DNA of 50,900 bases from Gammaproteobacteria bacterium. Lineage in GTDB: Bacteria; Pseudomonadota; Gammaproteobacteria; Xanthomonadales; Rhodanobacteraceae. Each line of letters opens with the position of its first letter. The stretch's first letter is position 1. The translations under genes and the position numbers were made by a program. Location: assembly GCA_021324095.1 (NCBI GenBank), contig JAJPJT010000036.1, positions 1 through 50,900 of the forward strand, read 5' to 3'. Under the pieces are notes generated by a model. That model saw only the letters and a program-made list of their open reading frames with translations. It ran no database searches and had not been told where the DNA came from. Shown here piece by piece: positions 19,624-28,617 of this stretch.

Positions 19624-20099
19624 GCACGGCGCCCGCCCTGCCGCATGAAATCCGCGGCGTGATGCTGCCGGTAACGGGCGGACGTGTACTGGTGCCCAGC
19701 ACCACGATGGCGGAGGTCATCACCTATGCGCATCCGGCGCCGATCGCCGACGCGCCCGCCTGGTTACTGGGCCGCCTCGCCTGGCGTGGCTGGGGTCTGC
19801 CGGTCGTCGCGTTTTCGGTGCTTGCGGGAGTCGCGGATCGCGAGGCTACCGAAAATACACGCGTCGCGATCCTGAAGGCATTGAACGGACATGCCCGGTT
19901 GCCGTATTTCGGTGTCCTCTGCCAAGGTTTCCCGCGCCTCACCTTGATTTCAGAGGAGATGCTGGTTGCCGATGAAGCGGCGGAGGAGATGCCTGTTGGC
20001 GTGCGTGAACAGGTACGGGTCCATGGCGAATCAGCCTGGATTCCGGACCTTGCCGCGATCGAGGATCTCGCCGTCGGCGTGTTGAAAGCGGCGGCCTGA
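19620..20099 (+). CDS. chpC: CheW-like protein ChpC
   Basis: 159-residue CheW-domain protein at the end of the Pil-Chp operon, thought in Pseudomonas to couple other receptors to ChpA. Seen: EIRGVMLPVTGGRVLVPSTTMAEVITY, WLLGRLAWRGWGLPVVAFSVLAG and a C-terminal WIPDLAAIEDLAVGVL. ATG 19620 has GGAGG about 7 bp upstream and overlaps the preceding stop, indicating coupled translation. The long upstream ORF extension lies in another frame of chpB and is not coding. Confidence 0.9.
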   Translation: MSTAPALPHEIRGVMLPVTGGRVLVPSTTMAEVITYAHPAPIADAPAWLLGRLAWRGWGLPVVAFSVLAGVADREATENTRVAILKALNGHARLPYFGVLCQGFPRLTLISEEMLVADEAAEEMPVGVREQVRVHGESAWIPDLAAIEDLAVGVLKAAA

Positions 20100-20135
20100 C
20101 CGGCGATTCGGTTGCAACGGACCGCCTGCTCCGAC

Positions 20136-20870
20136 TCAAAAATCCCCGTACAACGTCTGCAGCGCGGCAAGCGCGGCCACACCCGCGGTTTCCGTGCGCA
20201 GGACGCGCGGCCCAAGCGCGAGTTCGCGATAGCCTGCCTGGCGCAACGCCGCAAGATCCGTATCGCCGAAGCCGCCTTCGGGGCCGACGGCCAGCGTCAC
20301 CATTGAGGGTGTCGGCTCGAGATCCCGCACGCGGGTCGTATTGCCGGGATGCAACATCCAGCGCGCCCCGGACTGCTTTGCGGATTCCGTGGCGAGATGC
20401 CGCTCGAGCGGGATCGGTGCGTCGATTTCCGGCACCACGTTGCGTCCGCACTGTTCGCACGCGGCGATCGCGACCGCGCGCCAATGCTCGAGCCGCTTGC
20501 CTCCACGTGCTGCATCGAGCTTCACCTCGCTGCGTTCGCACGCGACCGGCACGATCCGTGCTGCGCCGAGTTCGGTCGCCTTCTGGATGATCCAGTCCAT
20601 CTTTTCGCCACGCGCCAAGGCCTGCAGCAAGGTGGCGCGCAGCGGCGATTCACGCATCGGCGACTCGACGGCTTCGACTCGAACGGAAGGTTCGCGCAAT
20701 TTGCCGGTCAATCGTGCGGGATACTGGTTGCCATCGCCGTTGAACAGCACCATGCGGTCGCCCGGCTTCAGACGCAATACGCGCAGGGCGTGCTGGGCCG
20801 CTGCATTCGGCAGGGGCAATTCCAGCCCCGATTGCAGAGGAAAATCGACGAACAGGCGAATCTCGCGCAT
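20136..20870 (-). CDS. rsmE: 16S rRNA (uracil-1498-N3)-methyltransferase
   Basis: SPOUT-class methyltransferase modifying U1498 of 16S rRNA. The 244 residues begin MREIRLFVD and show NAAQHALRVLRLKPGD, an N-terminal PUA-like part, QKATELGAARIVPVACERS, and the knotted SAM site LAVGPEGGFGDTD with LGPRVLRTETA near the C-terminus. Length is typical. It converges with chpC across a 36-bp spacer that shows no obvious terminator hairpin. Confidence 0.95.
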   Translation of the reverse strand: MREIRLFVDFPLQSGLELPLPNAAAQHALRVLRLKPGDRMVLFNGDGNQYPARLTGKLREPSVRVEAVESPMRESPLRATLLQALARGEKMDWIIQKATELGAARIVPVACERSEVKLDAARGGKRLEHWRAVAIAACEQCGRNVVPEIDAPIPLERHLATESAKQSGARWMLHPGNTTRVRDLEPTPSMVTLAVGPEGGFGDTDLAALRQAGYRELALGPRVLRTETAGVAALAALQTLYGDF

Positions 20871-21152
20871 GCCGGTGAATCTTTCGACAGGGAAATGGTC
20901 AAAAAGGATGCCTGATCAGCCTACTGGCGAGAATGCTCCAGTTTGCATGGCCCTTTGAGTCAAGGGGGCAGAATCGTCCGCACAGCGGGCGTTTAGGGGG
21001 TTCCGGAAGTATGGCTGTTTGGTTGAAGCGAGTGTCGATCAAGCAAAATCAGACTTCCCAAGATGAACGAACTCTGTCACGTCGTCGGCATGGATTCGCC
21101 GGCTGACGGCGGCAAGCGCAGAATGGCACCCCGAGCCCGATGGAGGCCGATC
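20871..21152. other. Intergenic region upstream of the small secreted protein
   Basis: 282 bp without a supported gene. It includes CCCTTTGAGTCAAGGGGG near 20950, similar to the GAGTCAAGGGG seen near 8207, and must hold the promoters for rsmE (minus) and the secreted protein (plus). I cannot assign promoter boxes. Confidence 0.4.
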
Positions 21153-21515
21153 ATGAACAAGCCGGTCATCAACAAACAGATTCTCGTCACAACCGTGTTT
21201 GCGGTTTGCGGGAGCGCGGCACTGGCGTTGCCCGCCTTCGCGCAGACTGCGCAAAACAATCCCCCGACCCAACAAACGACGGCGAACACGGCGACTGCCA
21301 AATCAAGCAACCGCGATCCGCAACATCCGGTTCCGGCACCCGGCTCGCGGAATTGCCTCCGCGACACCGGCAGTCACATTCCGCCACCCAAGGGACAATG
21401 CCTCCCGGTCGCCGGCAACAGCTACAGCCAGCAGGATATCCAGCGAACCGGACAGACCAACGTTGGTCAGGCGCTGCAGATGCTGGATCCGCGGGTGACC
21501 GTCCACGGTCACTGA
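21153..21515 (+). CDS. Small secreted protein with a TonB-receptor plug-like tail
   Basis: 120 residues. MNKPVINKQILVTTVFAVC and the following hydrophobic stretch form a signal peptide with a likely cleavage after AFA. A Gln/Thr/Asn-rich spacer follows, then NCLRDTGSHIPPPKGQCLPV (two cysteines, possibly a disulfide) and SQQDIQRTGQTNVGQALQML, which resembles the first plug element of TonB-dependent receptors. ATG 21153 is chosen for the signal peptide and the GGAGG 6 bp upstream; an in-frame extension upstream looks non-coding. Function unknown. Confidence 0.75.
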   Translation: MNKPVINKQILVTTVFAVCGSAALALPAFAQTAQNNPPTQQTTANTATAKSSNRDPQHPVPAPGSRNCLRDTGSHIPPPKGQCLPVAGNSYSQQDIQRTGQTNVGQALQMLDPRVTVHGH

Positions 21516-21538
21516 ATAAGTCGCGATCGGGCTCATCA

Positions 21539-21571
21539 CCCACCGCCGCGCTGCGGAAGCACGGCGGTGGG
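21539..21571. terminator. Bidirectional terminator hairpin
   Basis: Perfect 10-bp stem CCCACCGCCG (21539-21548) with CGGCGGTGGG (21562-21571), 13-nt loop, placed exactly between the convergent stop codons of the secreted protein and dxs. No strong T-tract follows, so efficiency is uncertain. Confidence 0.65.
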
Positions 21572-21572
21572 G

Positions 21573-23384
21573 CTATACCACGTTGCGCAGCGACGGCGTG
21601 TCGCGGCTGAGTTCAGGAAACCGTGCAAGAAGCGTGCGCCGAATGCCATCGGCGTCGAGGCCCGCTTCGGCGAGCAGTTCCTCGCGGGTGGCATGTTCGA
21701 GGAAGACATCCGGCAGCCCTAGCTGCAGCAGCGGGATCGCGATGCCTTTCGCCGCGAGAAGTTCGGCCACGGCCGAGCCTGCGCCGCCAGCCACGGCATT
21801 GTCCTCCAGCGTGACCAGCGCGTCGTGGCTACGCGCAAGTTCCAGCACCAGTGCCTCGTCCAGCGGCTTCACGAAACGCATGTTGACGAGGGTGGCGTCG
21901 ACTTCATTCGCAACGGTTTCCGCGGGCGCGAGGGTGCAGCCGAATGCGAGCAGCGCGACACCGTGGCCGTACCGGCGGATTTGTGCCTTGCCGATCGGCA
22001 GGCCCGCCAGTGCCGGGTCGATCGCGACGCCGGGACCGCCGCCGCGCGGATAGCGGATCGCCGCGGGACCGTTGTGGCGAAAACCGGTCGTCAGTAGTCG
22101 TCGGCATTCGTTCTCATCGGCCGGCGCCATCACCAGCAGATTGGGGATGCAGCGGAGATACGTGAGGTCGAAACTGCCCGCGTGGGTGGGACCGTCGGGA
22201 CCCACCACGCCGGCGCGGTCGATCGCGAAGGTGACGTCGAGATCCTGCAGCGCGACGTCGTGGATCACCTGGTCGTAGGCGCGCTGCAGGAAAGTCGAAT
22301 AAATCGCGACCACCGGTTTCATGCCTTCGCACGCAAGCCCGGCCGCCAAAGTCACGGCGTGCTGTTCGGCGATCGCGACGTCGAAATAGCGGTCGGGAAA
22401 CTCGCGTGAGAAACGCACCATGCCGGAACCTTCGCGCATCGCCGGCGTGATGGCGGCGAGTCTCGAATCGGCCGCCGCCATGTCGCACACCCAGCCGCCG
22501 AAGACATCGCTGTAGGTTGCCGCCTTTCCCGCCCCACGCGCAACGCCGTGCACCGGATCGAACTTGCCCACCGCGTGGTACTCGATCTGAGCGAGTTCGG
22601 CGGGCGCGTATCCCTTGCCCTTGGTGGTGATGACGTGCAGCAGTTGCGGCCCGCGGCGATCCCTCACCTGACGCAAGGCCGCGAGCAGCTTCGGCAGGTC
22701 GTGCCCATCGACCGGGCCCGAATAGGCGAAGCCGAGTTCCTCGAACAATGCTTCCGGACGTGGCCTCGATTCGCCGGCTTCGCCCGCGCGCAGGCGCGCC
22801 AGCGTGCGGTCGAGGCCGCCGACGTTTTCGCTGATCGACATGCCGTTGTCGTTCAGCACGACCAGCATGTCGGGCGCGACGCCGCCCGCGTGGTTCAGCG
22901 CTTCGTACGCCATGCCGCCGGTGATCGCGCCGTCGCCGATCACCGCGACGACCTTGCGGTGATCGCCTCGCCGTTGCAAAGCGATCGCCATGCCCAGCGC
23001 GGCGGAGATCGACGTCGAGGCGTGGCCCACGCCGAAGGTGTCGTATTCGCTTTCGGCCCGGCGCAGGAATGGCGCCAGTCCATCCTTTTTCTTGATCGTG
23101 GTGATGCGGTCGCGGCGCCCCGTCAGGATCTTGTGCGGATAGCCCTGGTGGCCCACGTCCCACACGATGCGGTCGCGCGGCGTGTCGTACAGATATTGCA
23201 GCGCGATCGTCAATTCGACGACGCCCAGGCCCGCCCCGAAGTGGCCGCCCACGCTCGCAACCGATTCGATCAGGTAGGCGCGCAATTCATCGGCGACTTT
23301 CGGCAGTTCCGCTTCGGGAATCCGTTTCAGGTCGGCCGGCGATTCAATGCGGGCGAGCAGCGGATAGCGCATTGGGTCGATCAT
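21573..23384 (-). CDS. dxs: 1-deoxy-D-xylulose-5-phosphate synthase
   Basis: Thiamine-diphosphate enzyme that joins pyruvate and glyceraldehyde 3-phosphate, the entry step of the MEP isoprenoid pathway. Seen: [38 protein letters not shown], the TPP/Mg motif [19 protein letters not shown] with [27 protein letters not shown], and [17 protein letters not shown] 23384 gives 603 residues, slightly short for the family but starting near the usual RYPLLARI; the in-frame upstream extension covers heptamer repeats and is not coding. The gene is separate from clcA upstream. Confidence 0.96.
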   Translation of the reverse strand: MIDPMRYPLLARIESPADLKRIPEAELPKVADELRAYLIESVASVGGHFGAGLGVVELTIALQYLYDTPRDRIVWDVGHQGYPHKILTGRRDRITTIKKKDGLAPFLRRAESEYDTFGVGHASTSISAALGMAIALQRRGDHRKVVAVIGDGAITGGMAYEALNHAGGVAPDMLVVLNDNGMSISENVGGLDRTLARLRAGEAGESRPRPEALFEELGFAYSGPVDGHDLPKLLAALRQVRDRRGPQLLHVITTKGKGYAPAELAQIEYHAVGKFDPVHGVARGAGKAATYSDVFGGWVCDMAAADSRLAAITPAMREGSGMVRFSREFPDRYFDVAIAEQHAVTLAAGLACEGMKPVVAIYSTFLQRAYDQVIHDVALQDLDVTFAIDRAGVVGPDGPTHAGSFDLTYLRCIPNLLVMAPADENECRRLLTTGFRHNGPAAIRYPRGGGPGVAIDPALAGLPIGKAQIRRYGHGVALLAFGCTLAPAETVANEVDATLVNMRFVKPLDEALVLELARSHDALVTLEDNAVAGGAGSAVAELLAAKGIAIPLLQLGLPDVFLEHATREELLAEAGLDADGIRRTLLARFPELSRDTPSLRNVV

Positions 23385-23483
23385 CCGCGCATTGTCGCGC
23401 AGTAGCGGGGAGAGCGCTCTGAAGCAGGGATGGGGGTATTTGGGGAGGCGGGATTGATGAAACCGCGGCTCGCACGAATAGGC

Positions 23484-23518
23484 TCTCCCGTCTCCCGTCT
23501 CCCGTCTCCCGAGTCCCG
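23484..23518 (-). repeat. Tandem heptamer tract between clcA and dxs
   Basis: Four TCTCCCG units followed by AGTCCCG, in one orientation, ending 2 bp before the clcA stop codon. On the minus strand the unit reads CGGGAGA, related to the GGGAGCA tract at 5080. Confidence 0.9.
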
Positions 23519-23520
23519 AG

Positions 23521-25578
23521 CTACGACGCCTTCGCCTCGTCGGCGGCTGCCGTCCGCCGTCCGAAGCGCCGCAGCGTCTGCCGGATCCGGATCTGCCGGC
23601 TGACATCGCGCATTTCGTGGATGCGCTTGGCGTTCGCCGCGAGCACGTCGCTGCGGGTCAGGACGCCGACCATGTGCGTGGGATTGTCGCGCTGGACCAC
23701 GATCAGGCGACCGACGTTCTCGGCCACCATCAGGTCGGAGGCGTCGCGCAGGTTGTGATCCTCGAACACCACGATCGGCCCGCGCTTCAGCATGTCTCCG
23801 ATCCGGGTCAGGCCGGGTTTGTCGGGATCCAGCAGGTCGCGACGGGTGATCACGCCGCGCACGCGGCCGGCATCGTCGATCACCGGATAACCCTGGTGCT
23901 GGGCGCGCTCGCGACCGGACATCAACCAGCGCCGCACTTCGCCCAGTTCGTCGGACGTTTTCAGCGAACGCACGTCACGCGTGCAGGCGTGGCCGACCAG
24001 CACCTGCTCCAGCGGATCGGCGGCGTACTCGCTCGGCACCTTCACACCGCGGCGTTCGATCTTCTCGGTCATGATGGTGCTGCGCATCGTCAGCGCCGAG
24101 ATCAAATAGGCGGCGGTGCAACCGCCCAGCAGCGGAAGCAATGCTGCCGGCTGGCGGGTGGTTTCGTAGCAGAAGATGATGGAGGTCAGCAGCGCGCGCG
24201 ACGAACCGGCGAAGATCGCGCCCATGCCGACCAGCGCGGCGATGCGCGGATCGATGCCGAACGACGGCCACAAGTAATCGGTGCCGACGCCGATCAGCGC
24301 GCCCATCGAGCCGCCGATCATGAACAGCGGCGCGAGCGTGCCGCCCGAGGTTCCGCTGCCGAGCGAAATCACCCATGAAATGAATTTCAGGAACCCGAAC
24401 CCGGCGACGATGAGCAGGGTGACGTCCACGGTCCCGTTGCCGGTGACATGTCCGATCGCTCCGAAGTTGCGGAAGTTGTCGAAATGGCCCGAGACCAGCG
24501 CGTCGATATTGTCGTAACCGACGCCCAGTGTGTGCGGCGAGATCCAGCCGATCACGCCCGCCGCGACCGCGCCGATGGCGGGCCACCACATCCAATGGAT
24601 CGGCAGTCTGGAGAACAGGTCCTCGACGCCGTAAACCGCCCGGGTGACCCACACGCTGAGATAACCGACGACGAGGCCCAGCACCATGTAGGTGCCCAGC
24701 GCCCAGCCGCCGGGCTCGATGACGTTCGGCATCGCGAAGACCGCGCCGGCGCCGTAGGTCATGTAGCGAACGCCCACGGCGATCCCCGCCGCGAGGGCTA
24801 CCGGAATCAGCGAGCGCGGACGCAGTTCGAACAGCAGCAGTTCGACCGCCATCGCCAGCGAAGCGATGGGTGCTCCGAACACGGCAGCCATGCCGGCCGC
24901 GGCGCCGGCTGCCAGCAGCACCTTGCGTTCCTGCGCGGTCACGCTGAGCAATTGCCCGATCAGCGAACCCATCGCGCCGCCGGTGGAGATGATCGGGCCC
25001 TCGGCGCCGAAGGGGCCGCCGGTGCCGATTGCGACCGCGGACGACAGGGGTTTCAGCCAGGTGACCCGTGCCGGGATGTTCGATTCGTGTTCGAGGATGC
25101 GTTCCATCGCCTCGGGGATGCCGTGGCCCTGGATCGCGCGCGAACCCCAGCGCGCCATGATGCCGGCCGCGAGTCCGCCGATCACCGGCATCACGATCAC
25201 CAACGCTCCCAGATGGTTGCCCGCTGGCGACAGCACGAACGAGCCGTGGTGCGCGTTCGGGCCGATCACGTCGGAGATGCGTCCGTAAAAGCAGAGGTCA
25301 GTGATCAGGTTGATCATCAACATCAGGAGTTGCGCGACGCCGGCCGCCAGGCCGCCCAGCACGATGGCGAGCGCGGAGATCAGCAGGATGCGGCGATCGA
25401 CCAGCGTCGATTTGAGCGGCATCTTCGCCTGGTCGAGCGAAATGCCCAGCGCCGGGGCAACCGGCAGCGCCTCGGTGCTGCCGGTTGTGCGCATGCTCTC
25501 CCGGTCGGACGGCCGGCTTTTTTCGGCGCGCACCGGATCACGATCCGGCGCCACGGAAGGCGGGTCTTGTGGAGTCAT
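23521..25578 (-). CDS. ClC-family chloride channel/antiporter with CBS domains
   Basis: 685-residue ClC protein. After about 60 hydrophilic residues come the membrane helices with the ClC signatures: [10 protein letters not shown] (variant of GSGIP), [13 protein letters not shown] (gating Glu kept) and [17 protein letters not shown]. The C-terminal part (about 530-655) contains two CBS domains ([21 protein letters not shown] and [24 protein letters not shown]), which usually bind adenine nucleotides. Whether it is a channel or a Cl-/H+ exchanger cannot be decided by eye. The ATG is preceded only by a weak CCAGG. Confidence 0.93.
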   Translation of the reverse strand: MTPQDPPSVAPDRDPVRAEKSRPSDRESMRTTGSTEALPVAPALGISLDQAKMPLKSTLVDRRILLISALAIVLGGLAAGVAQLLMLMINLITDLCFYGRISDVIGPNAHHGSFVLSPAGNHLGALVIVMPVIGGLAAGIMARWGSRAIQGHGIPEAMERILEHESNIPARVTWLKPLSSAVAIGTGGPFGAEGPIISTGGAMGSLIGQLLSVTAQERKVLLAAGAAAGMAAVFGAPIASLAMAVELLLFELRPRSLIPVALAAGIAVGVRYMTYGAGAVFAMPNVIEPGGWALGTYMVLGLVVGYLSVWVTRAVYGVEDLFSRLPIHWMWWPAIGAVAAGVIGWISPHTLGVGYDNIDALVSGHFDNFRNFGAIGHVTGNGTVDVTLLIVAGFGFLKFISWVISLGSGTSGGTLAPLFMIGGSMGALIGVGTDYLWPSFGIDPRIAALVGMGAIFAGSSRALLTSIIFCYETTRQPAALLPLLGGCTAAYLISALTMRSTIMTEKIERRGVKVPSEYAADPLEQVLVGHACTRDVRSLKTSDELGEVRRWLMSGRERAQHQGYPVIDDAGRVRGVITRRDLLDPDKPGLTRIGDMLKRGPIVVFEDHNLRDASDLMVAENVGRLIVVQRDNPTHMVGVLTRSDVLAANAKRIHEMRDVSRQIRIRQTLRRFGRRTAAADEAKAS

Positions 25579-25711
25579 CCTGGGCGAGTACGCAACGGCT
25601 GCTGCGGCGCAGCATAGCGCGCACGCACCTGCCGGCCAAGGGCGTGCGCCGATCCCGTTTGGTTTCCAGCCAGCCGAAGCGTCGAACGGATGCGGCCGTT
25701 CGCGGCCGCCA

Positions 25712-26332
25712 TCACGCCGCCGGCCGGCGGTTCCTCGGCAGGTGATGGACCAGGAATTCCATCTGGTCCGCGAGGATGTTGCGGTTGGACAGGATCAGGT
25801 GTTCGACCCAACTCGGCTTGTACGGCACCGCCAGCAACGGCATGCCGGCCTGCTGGGGTGAACGGCCGCCTTTCTTCAGATTGCAGGCGAGGCACGCCGA
25901 AACCACGTTTTCCCACGCGTCGAGGCCGCCGCGAGAAAGCGGCAGGACATGGTCGCGCGTCAGCTCCCCGCGGTTGCAGTGGCGTCCGCAATACAGGCAC
26001 AGGAAGCGATCGCGCGCGAACAGCGCCGCATTGCTGAGCGCCGGCGTGGGGTCGATGGCGCCGCCGTGGCAATGGCCGCGGCTCGCGACGATCGGGTGCA
26101 GCTTCAGGATGCTCTGGTCGCCGCTGTCGCGGCGGAACCCGCCGTGCAACGTGAGGCAGGGTTCACCCAGCGTCCACGCCACCGCTTCGCGCACATACAG
26201 ACATGCCGCATCCTGCCAACTGATCCAGTCGAGGATGCGCCCGGCCGCGTCCAGCGACAGCACGCGCGTCGTGTGCAGATCCGCGACGGTGCACCCGCTG
26301 TGTGCGATCGAGCTGGCTGTGTGCGAGTCCAT
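25712..26332 (-). CDS. HNH endonuclease
   Basis: 206-residue protein with a C-terminal HNH domain: CLYCGRHCNRGELTRDHVLP, then SRGGLDAWENVVSACLACN and KK, i.e. two CxxC zinc knuckles around the DH and N residues. The N-terminal part (VLSLDAAGRILDWISWQDAACLYVREAVAW) matches the common stand-alone HNH proteins of proteobacteria, whose role is unclear. ATG 26332 is preferred since the domain similarity begins soon after; the longer ORF enters a repeat region. No partner methylase is adjacent. It lies 133 bp upstream of clcA. Confidence 0.85.
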   Translation of the reverse strand: MDSHTASSIAHSGCTVADLHTTRVLSLDAAGRILDWISWQDAACLYVREAVAWTLGEPCLTLHGGFRRDSGDQSILKLHPIVASRGHCHGGAIDPTPALSNAALFARDRFLCLYCGRHCNRGELTRDHVLPLSRGGLDAWENVVSACLACNLKKGGRSPQQAGMPLLAVPYKPSWVEHLILSNRNILADQMEFLVHHLPRNRRPAA

Positions 26333-26796
26333 GGTTCGCGCAGCATAGAACAACTTCGTGAACGGGCGGTAGGGCGGCACGGTGCAAGCTGCGATAGGCA
26401 TGACCGGCAACCCACGTCGGTCTGTCACCCACTTCGTCATTCCGGGGCTGCCCGCGCTCTTGCGGGCAGAACCCGACTGCGAGGCAGGACGCCGAAGCGA
26501 GCGTCGGCGCAGCCGACGACCCGAAGGGCGAGCCGCTGGAAGCGGCGAGTCTATCCAGTTCTTCGTTCTTTCGAAGCAAAAGCTGGATTTACTCGCGTCA
26601 TCCCGCGCTACGCGCCGCCTGTGGCGTTCGCGTTAGCAGTCCTGCAAACGCAGTCGGGTTCCGCCGCCGATGAAGCTTGGCGGCGGCCCCAGAATGACGA
26701 TTTTCCTTGGCTTCGTCACCTGCGGCGTCGCCGCCGCGCTATGCTTCCAAAACCCGGACGCTTGCGACGCCCGACCCGGACAGAGGATTGACCGGC
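26333..26796. other. Intergenic region between HNH gene and TIR array
   Basis: 464 bp without a credible gene, mostly occupied by the nested inverted-repeat element at 26436-26698. The promoter of the TIR array should lie in the last 100 bp; no convincing -35/-10 pair or CRP-type palindrome was seen there. Confidence 0.6.
26436..26698. mobile_element. MITE-like nested inverted-repeat element
   Basis: Ends are GTCATTCCGGGGC (26436-26448) and GGCCCCAGAATGAC (ending 26698). A second inverted pair, GAACCCGACTGCG (26470-26482) and CGCAGTCGGGTTC (26649-26661), is perfect over 13 bp. No transposase ORF is present. A 16-bp segment, CGAGGCAGGACGCCGA (from 26481), recurs at 32287 and, with one change, at 8361. 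The same ends bound an element at 45165-45292. Confidence 0.65.
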
Positions 26797-28617
26797 ATGG
26801 CTGACGTGTTCGTTTCCTACGCCCGTGCAGACAAGGCACGCGTCGCGCCGCTGGTCGCCGCGATCGAGGCCAAGGGCTGGTCGGTGTGGTGGGATCCCGA
26901 AATCAGTCCGGGTCGTGAGTTCGATGATGCGATCGATACCGAACTCGTGGCGGCGAAGGCCGTACTGGTGGTCTGGACGCCCGTTTCCGTCGAGTCGCGC
27001 TGGGTGCGTGGCGAGGCGCGCGATGCCGCCGAGCGCGGCATCCTCGTTCCGGTCCGGTTCGACCAGGCGCGCCTGCCGATCGACGTCCGCGCGATCCATA
27101 CCACCGATCTCGACGGGTGGCGGGAAGATCCATCCCACCCCGCTGTGCTGGAATGCCTGCACGCACTGGCCGGGATGATCGCGCGCGCCCACGTCGCGCA
27201 ACCATCCCATGGTTCGGCAACCGCGCATGCGTCGATCGCGCCCGCCAAGGAGGCGCCCCGCTTCTCGATTTGCGTGCTGCCCTTCGTCAACATGAGTGGC
27301 GACTCGGAGCAGGAATATTTCAGCGACGGCATCAGCGAAGACATCATCACCGACCTCAGCAAGATCTCGGCGCTGGCGGTCACGTCGAGCAACACGGCAT
27401 TCCGTTACAAGGGCCAGCACGCGGACATCCCCAAGGTCGTGCGCGACCTGAAGGTCACGCACGTGCTCGAAGGCAGCGTGCGCAAGGCCGGCGGTCGAAT
27501 CCGGATCAATGCGCAGTTGATCGATGGCGCCAGCGACAACCATGTGTGGGCCGAGCGCTACGATCGTGATGCCAGCGACATCTTTGAATTGCAGGACGAG
27601 ATTTCGCAGGCCATCGTGAAGGCGCTGAAACTGCGGCTGTTGCCCGAAGAAAAGAAGGCCATCGAGCGGCGCGGCACCGAGAACGCGGAAGCGCACGATC
27701 TCTACCTGATGGCGCGGCAGATTTACGTGACCAGTCAGGAAGACATGCGTTCCGCACAGGCGATCGTTCGTCTGTGTACTCGCGCGACGGAAATCGATCC
27801 GGGCTACGCACAGGCATGGGCGTTGATGGCGATGGGTTATCGCAGCCTGCGTGAGTTGGGTGCCCAATCCGATGACGGTATGGAAGCTGCGCAACGCGCG
27901 CTCGCACTGGACCCTGACATGGCCGAGGCGCATGCCGTCAAGGCTTACATCCTGCTGATGAAAAGCGACACGGATGCCGCGGCTTCCGAAGTTGCCATGG
28001 CCCTGAAGCTGGATCCGGATTCCTATGAAGCGATCCGTGCCGCAGGACGCTTGAGCTATCAACTGCACCGCTACGAAGATGCAATCCGTTTGTACGAGAA
28101 GGCGGTTGGATTGATGGAAGGGGATCTCAATTCAGCCGGAATGTTGATCAGTTGCTACAGCGTGCTGGGCAACACGGCTGGCGTGCGCAGGGCCGCCGAA
28201 TTCGCACTGAAGCGCGCGGAGTCCATTCTGGCGCGGGACCAGAACAATTCCAGCGCCGTCGTTTACAGCGCCTACGCGCTCGCTGCGCTTGGCGAAGGCG
28301 AGCGCGCAAAGACCCGCATGAATCGCGCGATAGTAGTCGACCCGGACAACTGGGACATGCGCTACAACTTCGCGTGCGCGTTGAACGGTCACCTGAAGGA
28401 CAAAAATGCCGCACTCGAAATGCTTGAGCCGCTGTTCGTCACGACCACCGATCCGCTCTTGCGCTACTTGAAGGCGGACCCTGACCTCGAGTCCCTGCAC
28501 GACGATCCGCGTTACCAGGCCATGGTCGCCGCCGCGGAAGCACGTCTCGCCGCGGCGAAAGCCGCGGTCGAACCGGCAAATCCCGAACCCATTGCAGGGG
28601 TCGGCACGCATGGCTGA
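26797..28617 (+). CDS. TIR-FlgO/TolB_N-TPR protein, copy 1
   Basis: 606 residues. TIR domain (about 1-110) starts MADVFVSYARADK and keeps the WxxxE glutamate (Trp 69, Glu 73 in SRWVRGEA) used by NAD-cleaving TIRs. Residues about 155-285 form a TolB N-terminal/FlgO-like domain (VLPFVNMSGDSEQEYFSDGI, KVTHVLEGSVRKAGGRIRI, WAERYDRD), known from proteins where it joins cyclase or CadC-like heads to TPRs. Residues 295-590 are TPR repeats. No signal peptide or membrane segment. ATG 26797 begins the TIR domain; upstream in-frame sequence is repeat. Its stop overlaps copy 2 by 8 bp. Role unknown. Confidence 0.9.
   Translation: MADVFVSYARADKARVAPLVAAIEAKGWSVWWDPEISPGREFDDAIDTELVAAKAVLVVWTPVSVESRWVRGEARDAAERGILVPVRFDQARLPIDVRAIHTTDLDGWREDPSHPAVLECLHALAGMIARAHVAQPSHGSATAHASIAPAKEAPRFSICVLPFVNMSGDSEQEYFSDGISEDIITDLSKISALAVTSSNTAFRYKGQHADIPKVVRDLKVTHVLEGSVRKAGGRIRINAQLIDGASDNHVWAERYDRDASDIFELQDEISQAIVKALKLRLLPEEKKAIERRGTENAEAHDLYLMARQIYVTSQEDMRSAQAIVRLCTRATEIDPGYAQAWALMAMGYRSLRELGAQSDDGMEAAQRALALDPDMAEAHAVKAYILLMKSDTDAAASEVAMALKLDPDSYEAIRAAGRLSYQLHRYEDAIRLYEKAVGLMEGDLNSAGMLISCYSVLGNTAGVRRAAEFALKRAESILARDQNNSSAVVYSAYALAALGEGERAKTRMNRAIVVDPDNWDMRYNFACALNGHLKDKNAALEMLEPLFVTTTDPLLRYLKADPDLESLHDDPRYQAMVAAAEARLAAAKAAVEPANPEPIAGVGTHG

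Noticed and set aside
25712..26332. HNH gene as part of a restriction or retron system linked to the TIR island
   Set aside because: No methylase or reverse transcriptase nearby, it is on the opposite strand, and the protein resembles common stand-alone HNH proteins; the link is not supported.
26436..26698. Possible insertion sequence with transposase
   Set aside because: Inverted ends exist but no transposase frame; best described as a small non-autonomous element.
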